From: an uncultured Clostridia bacterium
GTDB taxonomy: Bacteria > Bacillota > Clostridia > Oscillospirales > Acutalibacteraceae
Direction: 5' to 3'
NCBI GenBank assembly: GCA_945874765.1
Contig: CAMCHQ010000006.1
Span: forward strand, 1 to 64,000
DNA length: 64,000 nucleotides
Shown: positions 1 to 6,033 of the stretch, one piece after another
Layout: each line of letters opens with the position of its first letter
Position numbering within the stretch: the stretch's first letter is position 1
The notes under the pieces: generated by a model
What the model saw: the letters and a program-made list of their open reading frames with translations, nothing else
The model's database searches: none
What the model was told of the DNA's origin: nothing
Made by a program: the position numbers and the translations under genes

Positions 1-94
1 TCATTGTAACAAATGTGCCAAAACCGATTATCACTGCAAGAATTACGCTTAATATGCGCTTCCATAATTTCGTTTTGTATAAATTGTTTTCCAT
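1..94 (-). CDS. Partial gene, N-terminus of a membrane or secreted protein
   Basis: Only the first 31 codons lie in the window; the gene runs off the left edge. Read on the minus strand it starts with ATG at 94, preceded by AAAGGAAG at a good ribosome-site distance. The product begins with Lys/Arg-bearing residues followed by the hydrophobic run ILSVILAVIIGFGTFV, as in a signal peptide or first membrane segment. It is transcribed away from the Agr-like locus. The family cannot be recognised from this fragment. The + strand ORF at 13-201 is its shadow. Confidence 0.6.
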   Translation of the reverse strand, partial: MENNLYKTKLWKRILSVILAVIIGFGTFVTM

Positions 95-275
95 CAAGAC
101 TTCCTTTCATTTATATATACTATAAATTTTTATATCAGTTATTTGTTTTTCTATCCTCCTTTTATTTTGTTAAATACACAAAGTATTTTGCAGTAATATA
201 GCAAATAAAGGAATTTAAATAAATACTTTTGTCTTATGTGTTGTAAAAAATGGCACATTTGCTTTTTAGTCTTTA

Positions 276-304
276 TTGTATGTATAATTCTTTTAGTGTA
301 TAAT
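276..304 (+). promoter_or_regulatory. Putative promoter of the response regulator/kinase operon
   Basis: A -35-like TTGTAT (276-281) and a perfect -10 TATAAT (299-304) are separated by 17 bp, 34 bp upstream of the start codon. TGTATAATT is repeated at 281-289 and 297-305, so a second -10-like hexamer overlaps the spacer. Called by eye from the consensus. Confidence 0.5.
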
Positions 305-337
305 TAAATACGAATTAAACTATAGGGTGGTATTATA

Positions 338-1045
338 ATGAAAATTACAATATGTGACGATTCTCCTTTTGACGTTGAAGCTATATTTAATCTTATTGAA
401 AATGAAAACTTATGTATTGATGAATATAAATGCGAATTGCTATATTCGGGAACAGATTTACTGAATAAATATAAGAATGGTTTTAGAACTGATATTCTAT
501 TTTTAGATATTGAGATGCCGAATTCTTCCGGAATTGATACAGCAAAAGTTATAAGAGAATATGATAAAAACGTTATTATCATTTTTATATCAAGTCATTC
601 GGAACTTGTATTTGATACTTTTGACTGCGAAACTTTTAACTTTGTTACAAAGCCGATAAATAAAGAGAAGTTTTCAAATGTGATTAATATGGCTGTTCTT
701 AAATATAAAAGAAACAATGCTTATTTTGTGATTACTAAGGCACACGAATCAATTAAACTACCAATTGACAAAATTAAATATGCAGAGTGCTATAAAAAAC
801 ATATGATTTTTTATACATTTGAAGGGACTTATGAAATGAGGATAACGCTAAGTGAAACCTTAGCAAAATTAAATCAGTATGGTTTTATTCAAACGCATCA
901 AGGTTATTTAGTTAATATGAATTTAATTAAGAGGTTTGATGGATATGATATTATCCTAAAGGATGGCACTAAGGTAATGATGAGCGCAAGAAAAAAGGCA
1001 GAAGTCCTTTTAGCATATTCAGAATTTGTTGAAAGGTGGAAATAA
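338..1045 (+). CDS. LytTR-family response regulator (AgrA-like)
   Basis: A 235-residue cytoplasmic regulator. Residues 1-120 form a receiver domain with the acidic pair D7-D8, phospho-acceptor D57 in FLDIEMP and conserved lysine K105 in TKPI. Residues about 130-235 resemble a LytTR DNA-binding domain, the type used by AgrA, VirR and ComE. It is followed directly by a histidine kinase, then AgrB and AgrD, so it most likely responds to the autoinducing peptide made next door. The start is ATG after AGGGTGGT. LytTR regulators usually bind paired direct repeats; I could not assign one here with confidence. Confidence 0.92.
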   Translation: MKITICDDSPFDVEAIFNLIENENLCIDEYKCELLYSGTDLLNKYKNGFRTDILFLDIEMPNSSGIDTAKVIREYDKNVIIIFISSHSELVFDTFDCETFNFVTKPINKEKFSNVINMAVLKYKRNNAYFVITKAHESIKLPIDKIKYAECYKKHMIFYTFEGTYEMRITLSETLAKLNQYGFIQTHQGYLVNMNLIKRFDGYDIILKDGTKVMMSARKKAEVLLAYSEFVERWK

Positions 1046-1047
1046 TA

Positions 1048-2325
1048 TTGAACTATCTTGGATTTTTAAGCTGTGCAGTTGAAATAATATTATCAATTTA
1101 TTTTTTCAAAGCATTTGGAAATTTTAAATATAAAAGAAAAATAGTTATACCATTAATTATTACTTTTTATATTTTATATTCTTTATCTTTATTCTTTATA
1201 AAGAACACCGCTATTGTATTTATCATAAGTATAGTGATAACATTTTGTGTTTCATTATTGTTTGATTTTAAAATATTCAATAAAATACTTTTATCAATAA
1301 TAATTTCAATTATTTCATCTATTTCTGAGTTCATTTTAGCAATTATATTAAGTGCTTTTACACACGATATTACTTCTGTAAATAAAAATGTTTTTTCGTA
1401 TATTACCGGACTTTTATTTTCTAAATTTATTACATATTTAATTATTTTACTAATTTATAAAAGTAAACATAAATTAATGAACGAAATAAGTAATTTAAAT
1501 ATGACATGTTTGATAGTACTACCTATTTCAACAATATTTGTTATAATATCGCAATATGAATTCATTTTAAATGAAAAACGTATTCCTTTGATGGTTTTGT
1601 CAACAATGGGTTTGTTTTTACTTATTATCTCAAACATATTGATTTTCTATATCATCGATAGGCAAAATGAATTGATAGTAATTCGAGAAAAATTAAATGC
1701 GAGTAAAAAACTGCTAAAAGTACAAGCGGATTACTATGATGAACTAATCGGTTCAGAAAAGGAAATAAGAAAAATTAGGCATAATTTAAAAAGTCTTTTT
1801 CTTGGTTTAAAATCAATGTTGCAAAAAAATCAAATCAATGATGTGATAGAAAAAATAAATGAAAATCTAAGCGAAATAGACAAACAAATAATTACCACAT
1901 CAGGTGGTTCAACAATTTTAGATATGGTTCTTTTATCTAAATGTAAACTATCACAATTAAAAGGAATCACGATTACTTCAAGTAAAAAAGTGCTTTCAGC
2001 AATAAAAATGGAGGATGTTGATCAAGCAGTTTTGTTTTCAAATATTCTCGATAATGCTATTGAAGCGACTGAAAAAGAAATTGTAAAGACAATTGATATT
2101 AATGTATATTCAGATAATAACAATTTTATATTTAAGTGTTCAAATCCGTGCTCAACAAATATTAATGTAGATAAATTAAATACGACTAAAATTGATGAAA
2201 GAAATCATGGTTTTGGTATATTGAGTATTAAATCTATCGTAGAAAAATATCACGGAGAATATGTTTTTTCAAGAAATGGCAAAATGTTTAATATAAGTCT
2301 AATTATCCCTAATATTGACACTTAA
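1048..2325 (+). CDS. AgrC-like sensor histidine kinase
   Basis: The N-terminal half is a run of hydrophobic segments (about six membrane passes, residues 1-205), followed by a coiled region and a GHKL kinase core. The H-box is KIRHNLKS, the N-box FSNILDNAIEA and the G-box HGFGILSI, typical of peptide-sensing AgrC kinases. I chose TTG at 1048 because AAAGGTGG lies at the right distance; GTG at 1036 is also in frame (429 residues) but lacks a ribosome site. It slightly overlaps or abuts the response regulator gene, so the pair is co-transcribed. Expected role: membrane sensing of the AgrD-derived peptide and phosphorylation of the regulator. Confidence 0.88.
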   Translation: MNYLGFLSCAVEIILSIYFFKAFGNFKYKRKIVIPLIITFYILYSLSLFFIKNTAIVFIISIVITFCVSLLFDFKIFNKILLSIIISIISSISEFILAIILSAFTHDITSVNKNVFSYITGLLFSKFITYLIILLIYKSKHKLMNEISNLNMTCLIVLPISTIFVIISQYEFILNEKRIPLMVLSTMGLFLLIISNILIFYIIDRQNELIVIREKLNASKKLLKVQADYYDELIGSEKEIRKIRHNLKSLFLGLKSMLQKNQINDVIEKINENLSEIDKQIITTSGGSTILDMVLLSKCKLSQLKGITITSSKKVLSAIKMEDVDQAVLFSNILDNAIEATEKEIVKTIDINVYSDNNNFIFKCSNPCSTNINVDKLNTTKIDERNHGFGILSIKSIVEKYHGEYVFSRNGKMFNISLIIPNIDT

Positions 2326-2370
2326 GCCGAAAAATATAACGAATAGGACATATCTATTAACTTTAAACAA

Positions 2371-2414
2371 AAAGAAGACTACAATACATTTAATGTATTG
2401 TAGTCTTCTTTTTT
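2371..2414 (+). terminator. Intrinsic terminator abutting the agrB ribosome site
   Basis: A perfect 18-bp inverted repeat (AAGAAGACTACAATACAT, 2372-2389, and its complement, 2393-2410) with a 3-nt loop is followed by TTTT. The ribosome site GAGGT of agrB starts at 2415, right after the T tract. It probably separates the regulator/kinase transcript from agrBD, or acts as an attenuator. Confidence 0.85.
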
Positions 2415-2424
2415 GAGGTATATT

Positions 2425-3021
2425 ATGTATAATTCAATGGCAAAAAAACTAACCGATTTTTTTATTTTAAAAAAGATCATAAAGGAAGAAGAAAAAAATG
2501 TATATGTTTATTGTTTTGAAGTAATGATTTCTTCTTTTGTATATTTAGTATTATTTTTTACAATCGCAATTGTTCTTAAATGTTTATTACAATCAATTCT
2601 GTTTTTAACAGGTTTTTGGATTATAAGAAGTGTTGCAGGAGGCTACCACGCTAAAACATATACACGGTGTCATGTGCTGTTTATGTCAAATCAAATTTTT
2701 ATGATATTATTATGCTCGCTTTTAACTAATTATACCAAACATATTTTATTATTTATTTTTCTGTTAATAAGTATTATTTCAATTTTTGTTTTTTCACCAG
2801 TTGAACATAAAAATAACAAACACAACTCAAAACAAATAAAAAAATTCAAATTTTTAAGTAGATTTTTAATTTTATTTATAACTATTATTTCATTAATTTT
2901 AGATAGAAATGGTTTTACTGAATATATTTTCCCTTTTGTTATCGGAAGTTTTTCAGTATCTTTTTCATTAATATTTGAAAAACTGAAAGATTGGAGGTGT
3001 AAAAATGAAGAAGTTCAATAA
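2425..3021 (+). CDS. agrB: AgrB-like peptide-processing membrane protease
   Basis: A 198-residue, highly hydrophobic protein of the accessory gene regulator B family. The catalytic pair is visible in GGYHAKTYTRC: His and Cys seven residues apart, as in the Staphylococcus AgrB cysteine protease. Such enzymes cut the C-terminal tail of AgrD in the membrane and help form the thiolactone. The start is ATG 2425, five bases after GAGGT; the track's TTG at 2413 lies inside the terminator T tract and ribosome site. The 3' end overlaps agrD by 17 nt, so the two are translationally linked. Confidence 0.93.
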   Translation: MYNSMAKKLTDFFILKKIIKEEEKNVYVYCFEVMISSFVYLVLFFTIAIVLKCLLQSILFLTGFWIIRSVAGGYHAKTYTRCHVLFMSNQIFMILLCSLLTNYTKHILLFIFLLISIISIFVFSPVEHKNNKHNSKQIKKFKFLSRFLILFITIISLILDRNGFTEYIFPFVIGSFSVSFSLIFEKLKDWRCKNEEVQ

Positions 3022-3145
3022 TTTTTTGATGAAATTTGGTAGTACTTTTGCCGCATTGGCTATGATAATCGGTATGTCAACAAGTAATGCTGCTTGTAGA
3101 TTGTTTTTTTATCAAAACGAAGTCCCTGAAGAATTGAAAAAATAA
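3005..3145 (+). CDS. agrD: AgrD-like autoinducing peptide precursor
   Basis: A 46-codon gene too short for the ORF track, with GGAGGTG 5 nt before its ATG. The product has a basic amphipathic leader (MKKFNNFLMKFGS), a hydrophobic stretch, then NAACRLFFYQNE and an acidic, proline-containing tail (VPEELKK). That layout is typical of AgrD: the Cys begins the thiolactone ring and the tail is removed by AgrB. The predicted signal includes CRLFF or a slightly longer peptide; the exact ends are inferred. It is followed by a strong terminator. Confidence 0.92.
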   Translation: MKKFNNFLMKFGSTFAALAMIIGMSTSNAACRLFFYQNEVPEELKK

Positions 3146-3152
3146 TGCCAAT

Positions 3153-3194
3153 AAAAAAAGAAGTCATACAATTATTGTATGACTTCTTTTACTT
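3153..3194. terminator. Bidirectional terminator between agrD and the XRE gene
   Basis: A perfect 17-bp inverted repeat (3156-3172 and 3174-3190, AAAAGAAGTCATACAAT and its complement) carries A and T runs on its two sides, so it can end transcription from both directions. Its right arm overlaps the last codons of the convergent XRE gene. Confidence 0.8.
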
Positions 3195-3657
3195 CTATAT
3201 TAAAGAGTTCTGATAGCAAAGTTATTTCGGTGATTGTAAATACTTCAATGCAATTTTCTTTGTTAATATATTTTAGTTCATCAATATTCAAGTGTTTTGA
3301 AACATCTAAATAAGATACTTTATTATTAATTCTAAGTTGCTTAATTATATTTGAAATATTCTTTTGGAATTCTATCATTTCAAATAAAAGATTGTTATTG
3401 CTTAAAATTTTATTAATATCTATTTTTTTATTTTCGTTTAAATTTGTCTCTATAAATAACGGAGTTGAAAAAAATATTATATTGTTAATTGGTATGTTAA
3501 ATATTTTTGAAATTAGAAAAATATAATTAATAGGGAAATCAAATCGATGTGATTCATACGCATGATATTTATATGCACTTATGTTCAATAATTTTGCAAA
3601 AGATGCTGTAGACATTTTATAAAACTTTCTTAACTCTTTAATATTATTATAATACAT
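3172..3657 (-). CDS. XRE-type helix-turn-helix regulator
   Basis: A 161-residue protein with an N-terminal Cro/C1-type helix-turn-helix (about residues 3-55: NIKELRKFYKMSTASFAKLL and following), plus a weaker second repeat near residues 110-155. The start is ATG 3657, after TTGGTGAG; the 15 extra N-terminal residues in the ORF track have no ribosome site. It is divergent from a second XRE gene, and the gap between them carries repeated operator-like sequences. It likely controls this cargo locus or ICE genes; the target is unknown. Confidence 0.75.
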   Translation of the reverse strand: MYYNNIKELRKFYKMSTASFAKLLNISAYKYHAYESHRFDFPINYIFLISKIFNIPINNIIFFSTPLFIETNLNENKKIDINKILSNNNLLFEMIEFQKNISNIIKQLRINNKVSYLDVSKHLNIDELKYINKENCIEVFTITEITLLSELFNIEVKEVIQ

Positions 3658-3685
3658 TTTACTCACCAAAAATATTTTACTATAA

Positions 3686-3779
3686 CCAATACTAATAGTC
3701 AATAATATTGATTATTGTTTCTTTTAATATTTTTCACATAAGCTATACTAATAGTAAATAAAGTTATCTATTGGTATAG
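3686..3779. promoter_or_regulatory. Operator-like repeats between divergent XRE genes
   Basis: ATACTAATAGT occurs twice as a direct repeat (3689-3699 and 3745-3755). CTATTGGTATAG (3768-3779) is a near inverted copy of the same sequence. The repeats lie in the short divergent promoter region of two regulators, where binding by one or both is expected. Confidence 0.55.
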
Positions 3780-3791
3780 GCGGGTGTTTGT

Positions 3792-4133
3792 TTGGTTAAT
3801 GAATTAGGTAAATTGATAAAAAAGTATAGGAAAGAAAATAAACTTACGCAATTCGAATTTGCCGGACTTGTTGGAATAAGTGAATATTATGTAGGAGCAA
3901 TTGAACGAGGTAGTAAGGTGCCTGGTAGAGACACACTTATAAAGTTATCAAATCAGCTTGATGTTCCTATAGAACAATTATTAAATTATGAATCAAATTA
4001 TGAATTGAAAATTGAATCAGATATAATCTACACAGAAATTTGTAGTTTAAATTCTCAGCAAAAAGAATTCGTCTTGGATAGTTTAAAACGGATGACAAGC
4101 TTTTTTAAAAACCAAAACGATGAGAAGAAATAA
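3792..4133 (+). CDS. XRE-type helix-turn-helix regulator
   Basis: A 113-residue protein with a clear Cro/C1-type helix-turn-helix at residues about 6-62 (LIKKYRKENKLTQFEFAGLV ... GSKVPGRDTLIKLSNQL) and a C-terminal helical segment likely used for dimerisation. The start is TTG 3792 after AGGCGGGTG. It diverges from the XRE gene at 3172-3657 and shares the repeat-bearing spacer. A regulator of the neighbouring Agr-like locus or of the integration module is plausible; neither is shown by the sequence. Confidence 0.82.
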   Translation: MVNELGKLIKKYRKENKLTQFEFAGLVGISEYYVGAIERGSKVPGRDTLIKLSNQLDVPIEQLLNYESNYELKIESDIIYTEICSLNSQQKEFVLDSLKRMTSFFKNQNDEKK

Positions 4134-4268
4134 TTATTATTTCTTTACTTACACATAAGCCGTTTTTTATAACAGATAGGCAAATATCATTGATAAAATT
4201 AAATATAATGTTACTGTAAATTTATTATGATGTTATTTTTACAGTTATTCAAAAAAAGATTAATTTTT

Positions 4269-4322
4269 TAAAGAGCAGATATATAGTCCTGTGACTGGAA
4301 CTATAATTATCTGCTCTTTTAT
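4269..4322 (+). terminator. Intrinsic terminator upstream of the sigma-like gene
   Basis: A long hairpin: AAGAGCAGATA pairs with TATCTGCTCTT, with an inner TATAGT/ACTATA stem, followed by a T run. It separates the XRE gene from the integration module. Confidence 0.75.
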
Positions 4323-4371
4323 TTTTTTATATAAATTTTGGAATGAAATATGTGCTAAATATCCATAATCT

Positions 4372-4408
4372 TTGATTTTTGAAAATTCACAAATCAAAAA
4401 TCAAGGAG
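4372..4408 (+). promoter_or_regulatory. Leader hairpin next to the ribosome site of the sigma-like gene
   Basis: TTGATTTTTGA (4372-4382) pairs with TCAAAAATCAA (4394-4404). The ribosome site GGAG follows with no gap. ICE B has a hairpin of different sequence at the same place (57329-57360, GAATTTTTGAA with TTCAAAATTC), so pairing rather than sequence seems to be kept. It may control translation or be a protein-binding dyad. Confidence 0.6.
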
Positions 4409-4415
4409 AATATAG

Positions 4416-4940
4416 ATGAAAAGGATATGTGAAATATATGATATTTCCAAAGATTATGAAATGCCAACAGGTACTGTTTTAATAATTGTCAGCGATATTG
4501 AAAAAGATAAAATTATTTCAATATTATTAAATACAAAATTAAAAGAAGATATGGTGTTTAATAACACCGAATGGCAAGAATATCTTGAAATTAACAACAA
4601 ATATAACCGTAACGAAGCTAAACATCAAATGCGAGAAATAAGGCAATCGAAAAGGCTTGAGAGTGATATTTCTCACATTTATGAAATTGATATAGGAGAA
4701 TCATTAGAAAATGAAGAAATTGAAATGTACTTAAAAAATTTCTTGTTAAATCTAAAACCTGTTCAAAGACGCAGGTTTGAAATGTATTACATAGATAACC
4801 TTACATATCGTCAAATAGCAGATATTGAAAAGCGAAATATCAAGTCAATTTATGAATCTGTACAAGCAGGAAAAAAGAAATTTTTAAAATATTTGGACAA
4901 ACACCCCAACAAAAATACCCCAACAAGTTTAAGTTTATGA
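4416..4940 (+). CDS. Sigma-70 region-4-like protein of the integration module
   Basis: A 174-residue protein. The C-terminal part (residues about 113-165, PVQRRRFEMYYIDNLTYRQI and following) resembles the sigma-70 region 4 helix-turn-helix; the N-terminal part has the conserved stretch WQEYLEINNKYNRNEAKH. A homologue at 57373-57861 holds the same place in ICE B. Similar small sigma-like proteins are common in Tn916-type elements and are thought to control excision and transfer genes. The last codons lie inside the 5' arm of the structured noncoding region. A full sigma factor is unlikely because no region 2 is visible. Confidence 0.75.
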   Translation: MKRICEIYDISKDYEMPTGTVLIIVSDIEKDKIISILLNTKLKEDMVFNNTEWQEYLEINNKYNRNEAKHQMREIRQSKRLESDISHIYEIDIGESLENEEIEMYLKNFLLNLKPVQRRRFEMYYIDNLTYRQIADIEKRNIKSIYESVQAGKKKFLKYLDKHPNKNTPTSLSL

Positions 4941-5254
4941 AAGGACATCCTTTCGTACAACTTAATACGCATTCATCAGATACTTTCCTGCTGTTGTGCA
5001 AAGCACAAGCCACTTTACCAATTACGCCAAGACGCATTAGCTGAGCGACAAATAATCGGTATAAAATTCGGACTGCTACCGAAACGGCGATAACAGGCAG
5101 CAGGTATAATGATACTCCTGCTCAGTCACAAGTCGAGCGTGATAAAACCGTCGCAACTAATGAGAGCAGCTCGGATGAACTCGGAGAGGTGAAACTCCTG
5201 TGGAGTCTGCTCGCAACAGACCGTTTGATGATTTCCTTTTGATAATTGGGGTGT
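4901..5254 (+). ncRNA. Candidate structured RNA, copy A
   Basis: About 350 nt closed by a 9-bp stem, ACACCCCAA (4901-4909) with TTGGGGTGT (5246-5254). Internal hairpins include ATGAAAGG/CCTTTCGT near 4937, TTGTGC/GCACAA near 4994, TCGG/CCGA near 5068, AGCAGG/CCTGCT near 5098 and TCAC/GTGA near 5126. The copy in ICE B keeps many of these stems, several with compensating base changes. No reading frame is shared by the two copies. It lies between the sigma-like and mazF-like genes and is followed by a terminator. I do not recognise it as a known RNA class. Confidence 0.6.
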
Positions 5255-5281
5255 CGGGGACAAATTATATTATCTTCTGAT

Positions 5282-5318
5282 AAAAGCCAACTGTAGTTAA
5301 TTCTGTGGTTGGCTTTTT
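5282..5318 (+). terminator. Terminator between the structured RNA and the mazF-like gene
   Basis: AAAGCCAAC (5283-5291) pairs with GTTGGCTTT (5308-5316), followed by TT. ICE B has a hairpin of different sequence (AACAGCCGA/TCGGCTGTT) at the same place, so the pairing is conserved. Confidence 0.75.
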
Positions 5319-5320
5319 AC

Positions 5321-5344
5321 ATAGGCAAAAGTCTATGAAGGAGG
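5321..5344 (+). promoter_or_regulatory. Small hairpin just before the mazF-like ribosome site
   Basis: ATAGGC, loop AAAA, GTCTAT forms a 6-bp stem (one G-U pair) ending at 5336, one base before GAAGGAGG. The same stem is at 58285-58299 in ICE B. Confidence 0.45.
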
Positions 5345-5352
5345 TATATAAA

Positions 5353-5724
5353 ATGAAAGACAAAAAAATACTCAGAGGCGATATGTTTTATGCTAATCTC
5401 GGTAGAGGTATAGGTTCGGAGCAAAAAGGCTACCGACCAGTTCTTGTTATTCAAAATGATGTCGGTAACAAATTCAGTCCTACAGTAATTGTTGCTTCTA
5501 TAACAAGTAGAGTCGGAATCAAAGCAAAGCTGCCTACGCATTATTTCATAAACACAGAAGACGGACTCCAAGCTCCGTCTATTATTTTGCTTGAACAAAT
5601 AAGAACGATTGATAAAAAACGACTTGATTCATATATAGGTCATTTAAGTCAAAAGAATATTGACGGCGTTAATGAGGCTATATTGATTAGCTTAGGATTT
5701 AATGATAGGGATGTGTCTTTATAA
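5353..5724 (+). CDS. mazF: MazF/PemK-family protein (mRNA interferase type)
   Basis: A 123-residue protein with the family hallmarks: RGDMFYANLGRGIGSEQKGY near the start, RPVLVIQND, and the THYFINTEDGLQAPSIILLEQIRTIDKKRL core. Family members cut mRNA at short sequences and are usually toxins paired with a MazE-type antitoxin. No antitoxin gene is adjacent; upstream is the structured RNA and terminator, downstream is xis. The start is ATG 5353 after GGAGG; the track's start at 5305 lies in the terminator. A near-identical homologue lies at 58315-58683. Its role in the ICE could be stabilisation or control of excision. Confidence 0.9.
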   Translation: MKDKKILRGDMFYANLGRGIGSEQKGYRPVLVIQNDVGNKFSPTVIVASITSRVGIKAKLPTHYFINTEDGLQAPSIILLEQIRTIDKKRLDSYIGHLSQKNIDGVNEAILISLGFNDRDVSL

Positions 5725-5757
5725 TATAATGAAAATAATTAAAAGGAAAAATAATCT

Positions 5758-5946
5758 ATGGAAAAGGTTTTAATGAGCATCAAAGAGGTTTGCGAGTATA
5801 CAGGGTGGGGAATGACCAAAACTCGTGAGATATTGAAGCGAAGTGATAGCGATTTTACAATACGAGTAGGAAACAGACTGTATGTAAACAAGAAACTTTT
5901 TGATGATTACTTAGTCAAGTGTGCGAAAAACAAAACAGATATTTAA
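5758..5946 (+). CDS. xis: Excisionase-type helix-turn-helix protein (Xis)
   Basis: A 62-residue basic protein with a winged-helix MerR/excisionase fold signature: SIKEVCEYTGWGMTKTREIL, then FTIRVGNRLYVNKKLFDDYL. It matches the Tn916-type Xis pattern and sits directly before the integrase gene, as usual. It would bend DNA at the element ends and favour excision by the integrase. The homologue in ICE B is at 58720-58914. Confidence 0.88.
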   Translation: MEKVLMSIKEVCEYTGWGMTKTREILKRSDSDFTIRVGNRLYVNKKLFDDYLVKCAKNKTDI

Positions 5947-5988
5947 TCGCATAATTGCTGATTTTGAAAAAAATGAGTATTATTTGAA

Positions 5989-6010
5989 GTGTAATATCGA
6001 TATTTCAAAT
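5989..6010. promoter_or_regulatory. 22-bp element conserved between xis and int
   Basis: This stretch, containing the palindrome ATATCGATAT, is identical at 58956-58977 in ICE B although the surrounding spacer differs. The copy here also forms ATTTGAA/TTCAAAT arms. It may be a protein-binding site or RNA signal controlling the integrase gene. Confidence 0.5.
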
Positions 6011-6033
6011 AAAGCGAAATGAGGCGTTATCTT

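Noticed and set aside
13-201. ORF of 62 residues on the + strand
   Set aside because: Antisense to the partial minus-strand gene, no ribosome site, and a low-complexity Phe/Tyr-rich product.
2371-2414. Terminator palindrome considered as a LytTR (AgrA) binding site
   Set aside because: It is an inverted repeat with a T tract; LytTR sites are direct repeats. Terminator fits better.
4840-5037. Minus-strand ORF over the structured RNA of ICE A
   Set aside because: The corresponding minus-strand ORF in the ICE B copy (58039-58227) has an unrelated protein sequence, so no coding frame is conserved.
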